Notes: a model not told the origin generated them from the sequence alone. DNA of 64,000 bases from Corylus avellana (GCF_901000735.1 NC_081547.1:21514838-21578837); one strand, 5' to 3'. Shown: positions 48,806 through 61,650, counted from the first letter of the stretch. Made by a program: numbers and translations.

Positions 48806-51800
48806 ATGGCCCCAAGGTCAGGCAGAGGCAAAGCAAGCAAAGCCAAGGCAGAAAGGAAGAAGAAGGAAGAAAAACGTCAGATTCTGAGATTCCTCTTTAC
48901 TTACAAATTAAGAATCTCAATATTTTGATTATTAAATTTCTGATTTAATTTCGATCTCTTTGAGTTGTGCAGTAGTGCCTAGTGTTCTTGACATCACTGT
49001 CATCACCCCATATGATTCACAAGTTATTCTCAAGGTATATACCCATTTCTTTTTTCCTCCTTTTCTCCATAAATATCTTGTAATTTTGTTTTTTCTTTCT
49101 ATTTTTCTAGTTAATTATGATGCATTTGGTTGGATTTTTGCTAACCAATGAAAAACTCTTGAAGGGTATCTCCACTGACAAGATACTTGATATAAGAAGG
49201 CTATTGGCTGTGCATGTAGAAACATGCCACCTCACCAACTATTCCTTATCTCATGAGGTGAGTTTTTCATTTCTCTTTTATTTTATGTCCAAATTTACTA
49301 CCCTTTTAATTGTTTATAAATACTCCTGAAGACATAATAAAATTAATACTACCATTTAATAGTTTCTGTTTGCTAATTAGATACGATCCCTTTAATCTCG
49401 AGCTGACGTGGATCATAATTAAATCTTGGATTATCAGGTCAAAGGGCAGAGATTGAATGACAGGGCAGAAGTGGTTACCCTAAAACCGTGTTGTTTGAGA
49501 ATGGTTGAAGGTAGGTGAAGCTCTCGTACTAGTAATTCAGCTTCCACCGCTAATGTCGGCTGCCTTTTATTACCCATTTATTTAATATATATATATTTTC
49601 ATTATGACGTAGATTTTTGTCAGCTTAAACATATTCCAGCTAATTCAACAAAGATGTAGTAATATATGCAAGATGACCGTTAGAAAAAAAAAATAAAATA
49701 AAATAAAAATTACAGTATTTGTTAACAAAAGAAAATATAGATGAAAGAAAAATGTTTGAGGAGGTAGTGCAACTTGTATTAAAATTTTTCCTATAAACTT
49801 ATTTGGTAGTTTATATTTTATAAAAATGAATGTATTTAGTGATTAGTGTGATAAATGTTTATACATTGTTATGTAAATTATCACATGATTAAATATTAAG
49901 TGACATAAACTATTACATTAATTTATAAACTATTACGCTCATCGATGAAAAGTTAATATGTTAACTTATTCAAAGCTGCCACAATTATGTCAGAAGAGAT
50001 ACACTTTTTATTTTACAATATTGGTTAACTTTGGTGTGAGTCACATGCGTATTCGAATTTGGAGGGTTGGGGTACCTGGGGATACCCTTTGTCTTTTGTG
50101 CTCGCGTGCACAATTTTTTTTTTTAATGAAATAAAGCTTAATTATATTGAAATACATATTTATCAAATATATAATATATATATATGCTAATTAAAGAACA
50201 GGTCTACTTAACTCCCTCAAATTACCACCCCAATGACAATTTACCATCTAAACTATCAATTGCGACAATTTATCCCTCAAACTATCAAAACAATGACAAT
50301 GTACCCCTAATTTTAATAAAATGACAAAATTATCATTACTAAAATAAAAACAAAAATGCTAAAATTTATTTATTTTTTCAAAATATTAAGGATATTTTTG
50401 TCTTATTAAAAATTTTTATGAGTAATTTTGTCATTTTGTTAACATTAGGGATAATATTGTCATTATTTTGATAGTTTAGAGGGTAAATTATTCCAATTAA
50501 AGTGATAAATTGAAGGGATTAAGTGGAGAATTAAAAAAATTGAAGTTGTGACCGGTCCAAAAGTATTTCCCTTTTGTCTTGCTATATATAAAATCCTTTG
50601 AATTTATTGAAAAACAAAACGAGAAAAGTAAAATGGTAAAAGAAACCCACATTGGTTTCGTCGTCGAGCCCGTAGCATTAAATTTTGCAATCAGTTATCA
50701 TCTACTTTTTCTTCCAATAATGACCCTAAAGAATGGTATAATTTACGCCACAGAAAAATGTTGGAAAAAAAATGAACGCTGATTGCATGGACTTATGCTT
50801 ACTTAATTATTGCCCTAATTTGGTGAAATATTTACATCTGTGCCACTATCTTCAGAGGACTACACTGAGGAAGCCCAAGCCGTTGCGCACGTGCGGAGGC
50901 TACTGGACATCGCGGCCTGCACCACGAGGTTCGCCAAGACCAGAAGAGGCCCATCGACACCAGAATCCAGGTCCAAGAAAAGCAGGGCCCACCAGCAGGC
51001 CAAGAGTAACTCCGGCCCTCCTACGCCGCCAGATGGCGGAGCCCCGTCGATACCAGCGCCGTCCGTTTCCGCGGCGATCTCGGAGAACCTCGGGATGGCC
51101 GCCGTTCACCCCACGCCGAAGCTCTCCGACTTCTACGAGTTCTTCTCGTTCTCTCACCTCTCTCCTCCTATTCTACGTGAGTATCCCTCATTTGGTCTCT
51201 AGGGTTTTGGCCGAGAATTTGCTGTGTCGTTTTTCTTTTTATTTCCTTTAAATTATTTATTAATGATTTCCTTTAAATGTTATATATGTTTGTGTGAGGG
51301 TGTGACGTCGTTATGGTTAATTGGAAAAGGAGAAAATTTTATTATGACGTCGTTAAATTTGATTGTTTGGTAAATGATTATTGACTTGCAGATTTGAGGA
51401 GATGTGAGCAGAAGGATGTACCAGAAAGGCGTGATGGGGACTATTTTGAAATTCAGGTACTAGTACTACTACCATTCTTCTTCACTTCTTTGTGTTTCTT
51501 CTTGGCCTAGGTGAAGAAGGAACTTGATCCAAATATGCTTTGATAAAATTAATAATGAGTAGGATCAAACTAAGAATCCATATGGGCATGTAATTTCGAA
51601 TGTTGAAAGTACGTTTTTAAACAAAATTGCAAAAAAGTGTTTCGTTTATGAGTGTTTTTAAAAAATGGCGGTTTGAAATTTTTTTATGTTTTCAAATAGT
51701 AGGTAAAGAACACACAATTTTAAAGGCTAAATCGCAATTTTATGAAGTGGTTGTTAAAATAGAACTTATTCTAAAAGTTTAAGTTGAGAAGAAATAGTAA

Positions 51801-54800
51801 ATTTAAGATTAAACTGCGATTTTACTAAACGATTGTTGTTAAATCACCACTTATTCAAAAAGTTTAAGAGGATAAGAAATGATAAATTTAATAATTTGAA
51901 TTAATATTTTAACACTCTCTCTCACTTGTGGGTTCAAATTCCAATTCAATAAGTGAGGTTCAACATGTAAAATATTTAATTGAAATGATGGGTTAATTGT
52001 AGAAACAAAGTTCGAATTCAGGACCTTTGCTTTGATATTATGTTCAATAACCATTTGTCTCAAAAGCTTAAGATAATAGAAAATTGTAAATTTAATCATT
52101 TTAATTAATATTTAACCACGCTCAACTGCATGTTTTAAAATTACTAATTTTAAATTGTATGTTTTGAAATTGCAAAACTAAATAGACCCTAAGTATTAGG
52201 TAGTTCAAGCTCAGTTAATTTATCTTTTTGACAATACCAACTTTTTATTTTTTTGATACTTACTTAAGCATTACGATGGTGGTTACTCAAGTATCCATTT
52301 ATCAACTTAACCTTGAGTTGATTTTTGTAGTTAAATACAAAACTTATGGACGTTTTGTTTCATTACTAATGCTTTGTTTGTTTCGACGTAAAATATTTTC
52401 TAGAAAATGCTTTCCTATTTTTCAGTGCTGTACGATAAAAAATTGTGGTCAAATTGAAAATATTTTCGGTTTACCAAGAAGACCTTCGTTAATTTCTATA
52501 AATTAGTTTTCCTTTTTTAATACCGTAATTTTTTTTTTTTTTATTAGTTTGAACTTCTCCTACTCAAACCACTAGACCTCCGTCGGTCCATTGTTAGAGT
52601 TCACCTGACTATTGTCGGAGTTTGCCAGACTACTGCAAGAGTTTGTCGGACCTCTGTTAGAGGTCGCTGGAAGTTGTCGGCCTTTTCGTTGTCTCTCATT
52701 TTTAGTACGAGCCAAATGCTTAAAAATATATTTAATGATTTTGTTGGAAATATTGTCTTTACATGAGAGCCTAAATATTCCATTACTAATGAAAGAACAA
52801 ATTCCTTATTATGATATATTAGGAGTTCATGTACTCCTTTCAATACGTTAGTTTGTTCTCCTTTCTCCCATTAACTTCTTGGCTCGCTACATGATATTTG
52901 TGTTTTAATTGATTCCTCCTTTCAATTGAGGTTGACTGAATCTCAGAATAAATTTTTTCTTTGACTAAAGAAGCTTAAAATGCAATTGATGCATACAGAT
53001 TAAGATCTGCAATGGGAAGCTAATACGAGTGGTTGCATCAGTGAAAGGGTTCTATACCGTGGAAAAGCGGCTTCTACAAAGCCACTCCCTGGTGGATCTT
53101 CTACAACAGCTTAGCCGAGCTTTTGCCAATGTGGGTACTGTACATGTTTCTTGAATTTCAATATTGTATATCGCAGTTGCTTGAATTTCATACTCTTGTC
53201 TACATATGTTGCATATTGAACCACTCTGTAGATTTTCAAAGTTGGAAATATATTGCCTTGGAATCAACTCTTAGTGAAGTGCAAATTGCAAAGAGTAGGC
53301 CATTGCCGGAATTATGTCCGGATGATATATATAAGTAAACTGGCTAGAAAGCTTAGTATGCTTTTAAACGTTGGTGAAAATTCAAAAATTAGATTTTTGT
53401 TTTTCTTCTATGTAAATTCTTTAATCTACTGCCAAACCGAATCACCGCACGATGGTTACGTTATTTGTTATGAAATTTCATCAAAACCTGGAAAAATCCG
53501 ACCACAACTAGATTTTTATTTCTGAAAATTTTTCTAATTTTGATTTCTTTCCTGGAATAAATAGCTGAATTTTCATTGGAGTTAATTTACATTCAATTTT
53601 GATTCCGGTCACCTACCAAACCGAATTTGTTGATTTCTGTAGAATAACCTTGGTCAGGTGAAGTTAGAATATCTCTTGCTAATTGGATTCTGCTGAAATT
53701 TTGTTTCAGCTCGTTGAAAGTCAACTGGACTGTCATGTTTTTCATCTGCTATATAATCTTGCTGTTCTGTTTTGAGCTTAACCTCTTAGTTTGTAACTAA
53801 CAAATGTGTGATAAATGCAGGCATATGAAACTTTAATGAAAGCTTTTGTGGAACATAATAAGGTACATCTTCTATGTGTAAATAATTTTTTATTTTTATT
53901 TTTTAATTTCAATGTAATTTTCTTTTTAAAGCTAAAACGTATAAGCTTTTTCAATAAATCATTGAGTTCTCTTTGTTCCTTCCCTTTTCAGTTTGGTAAT
54001 CTTCCATATGGTTTTCGAGCAAATACATGGATTGTTCCTCCATCTATTGCTGATTCTCCATCAGACTTCCCATTGCTACCAACAGAAGACGAAAATTGGG
54101 GTGGCAATGGTGGTGGCCAGCAAAGAAATGGTGAATCTGATCGTCGATCCTGGGCAACAGATTTTGCCATATTGGCTCACCTTCCTTGCAAAACTGAGGA
54201 GGAGAGGGTGGTCAGAGACCGGAAAGCGTTTTTGCTTCATAGTCAATTTGTTGATATCTCAATCTTTAAAGCTGTTGCAGCAATACGCCGTCTCATTGAT
54301 TCCAATATGCATGCAAAGGATGATGCTACAAGAAGTCAAACAGGTTTAGTCCTGCATGAGGATCGTGCTGGGGATTTGTCCATTGTAGTAAAACATGATA
54401 CAACTGACGCAAGCACAAAATCTGAAGTAAAAATTAATTACAATCAGTTATCCAATATGTCTGACAAGGAAACTGCTCAAAGGAATTTGCTCAAGGGCTT
54501 GACTGCAGATGAGAGTGTAGTGGTTCATGTAAGTACTTTTCTCCTATGCTGCAAGTTTATATATATATGTTCAAAATATGAGGAATATGAATCTATGCAA
54601 GTATATCGGTGAAGGCTTCGCTCTACATCATTGGATGCTACTCATCCATTTGCGCTTGGGTGTCGCTGATTTTCAGCTGGTCTATCTCTATTTATAAACC
54701 TAGTTTCATTTAAGCATTTTCGGTTTAGTTTCTTTCCTCAACATATGCATGTCTGCCTTATCCCAACTATTTTATAAGCTAGACCAATTCTATCTGCAGC

Positions 54801-57800
54801 CTTGTTCATTGAGGATCATATTTTTCTTTGATATCAAAGGCCAAGATGTCTATTCTACTACATGAATACCCACTTTTTTTGGTCTTCTCGTTGTCCTTGA
54901 CATCTAAACGTCCTCAACCCTCACTAGTGGAACTTTTGCAGGATACTTCCTCCTTGGGTGTTGTCATTGTAAGACATTGTGGATACACTGCAACAATAAA
55001 GGTTGTTGGTAATGTGAAGAAGGAAAAGTTTGAGACTCAGGATGTTGAAATAGATGATCAACCAGATGGAGGAGCGAATGCTCTTAACATTAACAGGTTT
55101 GAAGGACAAGCTAATGCCTCATTACACGGTGTTTGATTTTTACTATTTGTAGTTGCATGCACATATCGCACACAGCAATACTGTGGGCTGGAATTAGTAG
55201 TATACCAATCATGTCAGTTGCATATGTTAATGGCGCCGAGGATTATTGCCTTATGTTTACTGAGAAAAGGAAAAAAAATCAAACTTTTTGAAGTTATTTT
55301 GTAAATGAAATAATGGCAGTTCAAAAGTAAAAATGAGGTTTTTGTTCGCTCTTTTAGCAAAAAAATGCCATACTTGTCATACAACATGATGCTCTGAGTA
55401 TAATTATGGCTGTTAAAACCCTAAAGGGTTTCTGTCAGGGAAATTAATACTAAGAAAACTGGGCCGCAAAAATTGATTTCTTTTTTACTTGTCTAACAGA
55501 CATGTTTGAATCTTCAAAGAGAATGGGTTCTCTCTAAAAAGTAAAAAGTGTGGAGAATTGCAAATCAATAGGGGTATTCTTCTACTGCATATATAACTCG
55601 CTAAATCGTAGATATGCATGTGGGACCGAAGATTTTTGGCTTTGAAAACAATTGCCAATGGATTTAGTTCATTTCACTGACACTGTTTTCTACGTTTTAG
55701 ATACATGCAAATTAGTAGCTAATACTAAAATACAAGGTAAAGTATGAAAGATTTGTTAGGTTGTTATTGGTTCAATAGAAAGGATCAACTGCTTTTGAAG
55801 TGCTTTCAAGAGTTTAAACTATTGTTTTAAAAGGTTTGCCGATGCTACATGCATATTATCCAACGGACTGATCAAGTACAAAATTCTTTTACAGCTTGAG
55901 GTTTCTGCTTCATAAGTTTACTGCTGAATCATCAGGAGGAGGTTGGTCACCTCAGTCTAACTTGGATGGTTTAGAACTGCATAGATGTCTGGTAAGAAGA
56001 GTAATCAAAGAGAGCTTGAAAAAGTTGAAGGAAAAGCCAATTGATTCTAAGAAGTCCATCAGATGGGAACTTGGTTCTTCTTGGGTACAACATCTACAAA
56101 AGCAGGAAACTCAACCAGGAAACGATTCTAAAGGCCCTGATCATGATAATGAGGCTTTACATGCTGTCAAAGGACTTGGAAAGCAGTTTAAATTTTTGAA
56201 GAAAAGGGAGATCATAGAAAATGACTCTGAACCTGACAATATGCATGTGGAAACTGATTTGGGAGAACTAAGCAATGGGGAAGTCAACAAAACAGCAGAA
56301 CTGGAGAAACTAATTTCTGAAGATGCCTTCTTCCGGCTCAAAGAAACTGGAACTGGTCTTCATTTAAAGGTTTCTTTGACACCCTTGTCAATGTGTCACA
56401 TTATTCACTTGTTAATTCAGTTTGTAATCCGCTTTTTTTTTTTCCTCTTTGCTGCTCATTTTAACTAGAATTATTTAGAAAATAAACTTTACTTTGTTCT
56501 TGTGTTGTTATTATGGTACCATAATTATTTCTTATTATCTTTTGGACTTACTCAATGTGCTTCCTCCAACAGTCAATAGATGAGCTTATCAGCCTGGCAC
56601 ATGAATATTATGATGAAGTTGCACTACCAAAACTGGTAATATTCTTTTTATACACCGAGTTCTGTTACATGCTTAGGTTTACAATTATCATATGCAGAGG
56701 GTTATGAACTAAATATCTTACTTTGTTAGGTAACAGACTTCGGATCACTTGAACTTTCTCCAGTTGATGGCCGTACACTAACTGACTTCATGCATTTAAG
56801 GGGACTACAGATGCACTCTTTGGGTCGAGTGGTGAGAAAACAATCCCTCTATTTCTTTCTCCTTCTTTGCCTTCTCTTTCAACATTCTAAGTGAAAGCCC
56901 ATCCGACTCTGGTCCTTGGGGAATCCTGGCAGGTTTTGGAACTTGTACGTGTGCAATATTTAATTTTGTTTGTCCTAATCTCATTATATAAATCAGGTTG
57001 AACTTGCTGAGAAACTTCCCCATATACAATCACTTTGTATCCATGAGATGGTTACTCGAGCCTTTAAGCATGTACTTAAAGCGGTTGTTGCCTCTGTTGA
57101 CAATATCGAGGACTTTCCTGCAGCAATAGCTGCATCCCTAAATTTTTTACTGGGATGCTGCGAAATGGAAGACAACCAAGAATTGAATGATGACCATCTT
57201 CTTAGATTCGAATGGTTACAAATATTTCTAGCCAGAAGATTTGGTTGGATGCTTGAAGATGAGTTGCGGCATGTGAGAAAGTTATCAATTCTCCGAGGGC
57301 TTTGCCATAAGGTAATTATTGCTTTTTACTGCTCTTTCTATGATTTTTGTTCAAAGCATGATCATTGCTCGTCTTGTTATTCTTCTCCCAGGTTGGATTA
57401 GAGATGGTTTCAAGAGATTATGACATGGAAAACCCTTACCCATTCAGGGAGTATGATATCATCAGCATGGTTCCTGTGTGTAAGGTGGGAAACTCTCTTT
57501 CTCTCTCTCTCTCTTAGTTGCCACCTCTTTGATCCAACTACTTTGATCCAACTAATAGTGGATTTAAAATATCTTAGATCTTTGATAACTCTGTTTTTGA
57601 TTTGATACTTATTATCTCATTGAGTAAGCTAAAATTGGCTTCAATGTATCTTAGATTTTTTGAATTTGTTCAACAGCATGTAGGATGCTCTTCAGCAGAT
57701 GGACGGAATCTATTGGAGTCATCTAAAGTTGCTCTTGATAAAGGAAAGTTAGAGGATGCTGTTAATTATGGAACAAAGGTACTCTCCCATTAAGTCCATC

Positions 57801-58451
57801 ATAAAAGACAACTGACTTCTTTTCTTAAATAGAAAACAGTAACTAATCTCACAGTATGTATTACTTGCATTTGAAGGCACTAGCAAAGATGATAGCTGTT
57901 TGTGGTCCCTACCATCGAACTACTGCAGGTGCTTACAGTCTTCTAGCAGTAGTTCTTTACCACACTGGAGACTTCAATCAGGTAAGAAAATCTGTCAGCT
58001 TTACTTGTGCAAAATATCTATTTTCTATTTCTTGAGGCAGAGTACTAGTCTACAGTTTGTTTAATTAAATGGATGCTATTGTGTTTAGGGCTAATAAAGT
58101 GTGCAATTCTCAAATTCAATCTATAGCAGATGTGGGCTTACATTATCTGTACAAACAAGTCGAACATAGATATGCTTTGCACAGCTATAAATTTCTGCAT
58201 TTGGGATTTACATGTTTAAATACTGGTGTGCACCTTAGATTTTTTAGTTTGAACAATTTACAATCTCTGAGGCCATCAGTGCCATTGCACGAACATTTTA
58301 TATGTGATGTTACTGCCAAGTGGTCTTGTGGGCTGTGTCTTTAAATTTGGTTTTCACCACGTGAGAGTGGTTATGGTGGTTTATATTCTAAATTTTAGGA
58401 GTTTTTTTCTCATTGCCTAGGCAACGATATATCAGCAAAAGGCTTTGGATA
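48806..58451 (+). CDS. REC1: REDUCED CHLOROPLAST COVERAGE family protein (CLU/TPR), 3' end missing
   Basis: Plant CLU-domain protein. The REC family affects how much of the cell the chloroplasts occupy and is related to the clustered-mitochondria protein FRIENDLY. Exons: 48806-48875, 48973-49034, 49165-49257, 49438-49510, 50856-51176, 51392-51456, 52999-53130, 53821-53862, 53992-54528, 54942-55096, 55895-56369, 56573-56635, 56730-56831, 56997-57311, 57392-57484, 57677-57778, 57877-57981, and 58421 into the gap. All are GT-AG and in phase, giving about 945 residues. The basic start [20 protein letters not shown] is family-typical. An N-terminal ubiquitin-like segment ([20 protein letters not shown]) follows, then [20 protein letters not shown]. 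The CLU domain includes [20 protein letters not shown] and the [11 protein letters not shown] and [11 protein letters not shown] regions. TPR repeats begin at [20 protein letters not shown] and [20 protein letters not shown]. The rest of the TPR region is lost at the gap. REC1 rather than REC2/3 is my best guess. Confidence 0.9.
50202..50530. mobile_element. Foldback MITE in REC intron 4
   Basis: The left arm (CTACTTAACTCCCTCAAATT, GACAATTTATCCCTCAAACT) is the inverted match of the right arm (GATAGTTTAGAGGGTAAATT, TGAAGGGATTAAGTGGAG). It is the same type as the element at 45893-46605, about 330 bp. Intron 4 of REC is 1.3 kb largely because of it. Confidence 0.7.
51560..52190. mobile_element. 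Probable MITE remnants in REC intron 6
   Basis: Sequence rich in AAATTGC/GCAATTTTA motifs, with edges CCATATGGGCATG and GCAAAACTAAATAGACCCTAAG. It resembles the 37711-38110 element but the ends are eroded. Low-confidence assignment. Confidence 0.35.
52370..52760. mobile_element. MITE relative with minisatellite in REC intron 6
   Basis: Begins TTTGTTTGTTTCGACGTAAA and contains a short repeat series (CTATTGTCGGAGTTTGCCAG, then CTGTTAGAGGTCGCTGG), followed by GAGCCAAATGCTTAAAAATA. Order and motifs match the 44605-45587 element, but the right inverted repeat is lost. Confidence 0.5.
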
Positions 58452-58551
58452 NNNNNNNNNNNNNNNNNNNNNNNNNNNNNNNNNNNNNNNNNNNNNNNNN
58501 NNNNNNNNNNNNNNNNNNNNNNNNNNNNNNNNNNNNNNNNNNNNNNNNNNN
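58452..58551. other. Assembly gap inside the REC gene
   Basis: 100 N's that begin inside REC exon 18 (after [10 protein letters not shown]). What follows is unrelated to REC. A 100-base run normally marks a join of unknown length, so order and distance across it are uncertain. Confidence 0.95.
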
Positions 58552-58599
58552 GCTTCATGACCCAATTCCTAAATCTAAATAATGACACTTTAAAAGCTA

Positions 58600-59313
58600 G
58601 AGAGAAGATGAGCATTGATAACGAAATTTCCGTAACAGTTGTGGAAGTCTATAAAGGGAGTAGCATCTCCTTCTATGGTCCACGGCATGTCTTCTTGAGT
58701 GTATGTCATGCCCACTGTTCCCTTTTGCCCATGCCAACTGCTAAATTTATCCCCAATCTGAGGAATTCTAACGGATCTCACCCTTACTTTCACAAACCTT
58801 AGCCCATCAGCATTTGTTGTCAGTAGAACCTGCCAAGAAATAGATACATAAACAACAGTCAGATTGCATTAAAAGTGCATGTTTAAATAACAAAGCAACC
58901 TGTCAGCGGCATTTGATGTTTCAATTAAATCTTCAGATCAATCAACTCAATTGACATAGGCAACAGTTAATTCAAAAGACAAAGCTGTGATGTGAATTTA
59001 ACTAAAGCTTACTTGATCAACAATTCCAGTTTCACTATGCCGCAGGCTTATGCTATGATCACGCCGTGAATAACGTGAAGCTAGTCCCTGAGCTTCATCC
59101 TGAGCAATGGGAGTGGTCTTTCCAATAATCACATCCTCGCCTGAAACTCTCATACCCTAATATACAGTATCAAGTTACTTTTAGAGAACAAAATGAAAAT
59201 ATAAGCAGATTATTACCTCTGAGGACTAGGACACAATACACAAATTCACATATACTCACAGGAGGTGCGAGGCCATCATCATCCAATTTATCATAAGAGC
59301 CATGACGCATACC
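58600..59313 (-). pseudogene. NRPB2: RNA polymerase II second-largest subunit (RPB2) fragment, intron-bearing pseudogene
   Basis: Three exons on the minus strand match conserved RPB2 blocks near the active centre: 59260-59313 (GMRHGSYDKLDDDGLAPP), 59013-59156 ([35 protein letters not shown]) and from 58829 down ([40 protein letters not shown]). Splice sites are preserved, so this is a copy of genomic DNA and not a processed copy. It is broken. The text jumps from DMPWTIEG to DATPF, losing about 37 residues that RPB2 has there. The near-invariant Arg of KFSSRHGQ is Trp. The sequence after DATPF no longer matches. The rest of the 1,190-residue family protein is absent. Confidence 0.88.
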
Positions 59314-59399
59314 CTGCAAAACAAGATCTTAGTTAAATGAAAAATATTCACTCAAGCAGCATAGAACATAGACTATCCAAAACTCAGTTTTCACCATGG

Positions 59400-59887
59400 T
59401 ATTAGATCTGTCCGTCCAAAATCCTCTTTGACAAGAGTCTCCAAAACCACCTCACAGCCTACTCGGCCCACCCCAGCTATGTCAGCGTGGTAAAGGAGTA
59501 CCAGCCGTTGATCGAAGACATCATGGCCGTCGATTGGGTCTTCGTCGCTAATGATCTCCACGTGGCCCTGCCACCGCCTGGGTCTGCAATTCAACTGAAG
59601 GACAATCTGGGCGATGATGCAAAAGCAGAGATTTTAGGGGGGGCATCAAGGGAATTAAGGATGGATTTCGGGAAATTAGTCAGTTTACTTTCGGAGAAAA
59701 CTTCTCGCCCAGGAGGGCCAAGGGGTTTTTGGTCACGTGGCTCTCGGTTTTTCCTGAACAGAACCAGTTGGAGACAGTGGAAGGGAACGAGGATTTGGCG
59801 ATTTTGGAAGACAAGGTTAGGGGTTTTGTGGAGAGTGAGCTTGTTGTTGATTTTGTGGTACCGCCACCAAAATCTGCCGGTGTTTGA
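59400..59887 (+). pseudogene. Unidentified protein C-terminal fragment with a frameshift
   Basis: A GC-richer coding-like block. One frame reads ILFDKSLQNHLTAYSAHPSY, SVVKEYQPLIEDIMAVDWVF and ANDLHVALPPPGSAI up to about 59640. The adjacent frame then reads GIKGIKDGFREISQFTFGEN, FSPRRAKGFLVTWLSVFPEQ and FVESELVVDFVVPPPKSAGV to a stop at 59885-59887. A run of G's near 59637-59643 is the likely frameshift. Codon pattern and amino-acid composition look like a real, recently inactivated exon. I do not recognise the family. Confidence 0.6.
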
Positions 59888-61508
59888 GTTTGATGGTTGT
59901 CATTTTGGATCACAGTTTAATGCATTGGAAAATGTCAAAATCTATTACTGCGCTTTTACTCTTTTATCAAACAAATTTCAGGTGCCTGAAGACTTTTATC
60001 AAATATGATGTTTATTTCATATTTTGTCAAATAATTTCCGAAATAGAAGACTTTATCAAGAAAATCTATTTTTTCAATCTATATTCTAAGAAAATACATA
60101 TAAAGTAATAATTATACGGAAAAAAAAATAGAGAAAAAGTAACAAAAAAAAAAAAAAAAAACGTTGAAGTTAATAGAAAGGATTCCCCAGCTAACATCCC
60201 TAACAGGAATGAATGGTAAGTTGTTTAATGAACAGGGTTGGAAGCAGGAGGACCTATGGCAATGGTGCTATAAGTCTTCCTACAAGAAACTTCCCTTATG
60301 CAAGCAGTGGCTTCCTTTTGTCCACTCCAGTCAACTAAAACTATCAAGATTTAGTTTTGAAACAACATTTTCAGGTGAGTGCCCTCCACTGTAGCTCTTT
60401 TCTTCCAACTTAAATGTAGTAATTTGTTATACTGAAAAAGCATTTGATACAAGCAAATGATCAAGCAGCTTCTTTATGTTTTCAACTGAAATCACATGAT
60501 TCAAACAAGTCAATATGGTTACTTCAAATCCACCTTTTAGATAGAATATATGATGTCTATCCCAAAAAGAATTACCAACTTATGAAACCTAGTAGCATTG
60601 CACCTAATATACTCCATCTAACAAGTAACAACATGTTCTTTCCAGAAACCGCACGTAGAGACAACCAGCCATTCTTGATAATAGACTAAGATCAATTACA
60701 AAGGACATCTATACACCTTAAATCAATCATGGTAACACTTAGAGGCCTAGTTCTCATCCGGCTAGGTGAGCTGTTACCGTGCTCACCAAATTACACTCAC
60801 TCACCAAATCTGAAAAAATAAAATAAAATAAAATAAAAAAATCTCTAACATTCCCTTTTCTCTCAAAGAAAAAGTAAAGAAATCCTTAAAAAATAATATT
60901 GAAATGGAATAGTGAAAGTGAATAGTTGCTTTGGAAAACTTATTAGATAAAGAAATATAATCTTTTTAGCTAAAATGAAGGGTAAATTTGCTGATCTGGA
61001 CGTGAATGCTTATCCTTATGAGAACAGAATACTATTGCTGAATAATATGATCACAGTGAACTTTCATTGATAAAATATAGCAATTACATTATAAGAGTTT
61101 AACTACAACTCTACCTCTTCTATATCTACATATTCTCTACCTCATCTATACACATTGAGTTTGAGTCATCCTAGGTTACATTGTATTCACATACTCTTAT
61201 CTCTTATCACTAGGCCCACAGATTCTTTGAAAACAAGTCATATGCGTTAATAATCCTAAAGATAACCAGGAGGATTAATGCCATCTTCATTAAGGCACAC
61301 CATTAACTCAGCAACAGAGAAATGAAAAAAATTATGCCTTTGAACCCAGAACCCCTTTTAATTATAATGTAAGCAAGTAGCAAGATCCCTTTTTCTTTTT
61401 TTCTTTTTTTTTTTTTGAAAAAAAGGGGGAGATTCATCAATATAACAATTTCGTAACGGGAACCAACACTTGGTGTTCGTGAGCCACCGAGTGTTGGTGA
61501 TGGCCCGG
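59888..61508. other. Non-coding spacer
   Basis: A frame at 60164-60394 (LFNEQGWKQEDLWQWCYKSS, then WLPFVHSSQLKLSRFSFETT) ends at a plausible donor (CAG|GTGAGTG). It could be an orphan exon, but no family is recognised. The remainder is AT-rich, with an (AAAAT)n stretch at 60811-60840. Confidence 0.35.
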
Positions 61509-61650
61509 CAGTGGCGGATTTACACAGGGGCGCCCTGGGGGCAGGCGCCCCTGGTAAATTTTTTTTTTAAAAAATTTATTAAGCATTTTCATTCAAAATT
61601 TTATGGGTGCCCCTGGTAAAAAAAAATTACCAGGGGCACCCTTAGCCTTC
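61509..61650. mobile_element. hAT-type element terminus with hairpin
   Basis: CAGTGGCGGATTTACACAGG is a typical hAT end, followed by GGGGCGCCCTGGGGGCAGGC. At about 61605-61641, GGGTGCCCCTGGTAA and TTACCAGGGGCACCC form a perfect 15-bp-arm hairpin with an all-A loop. The opposite end of the element was not found. Confidence 0.55.

Noticed and set aside
54828..55136. Independent ORF at REC exon 10
   Set aside because: Only 54942-55096 is coding, as an in-phase exon; the rest is intron read-through.
58069..58344. 91-codon frame in the last REC intron
   Set aside because: No homology recognised, and it lies within an intron bounded by good splice sites.
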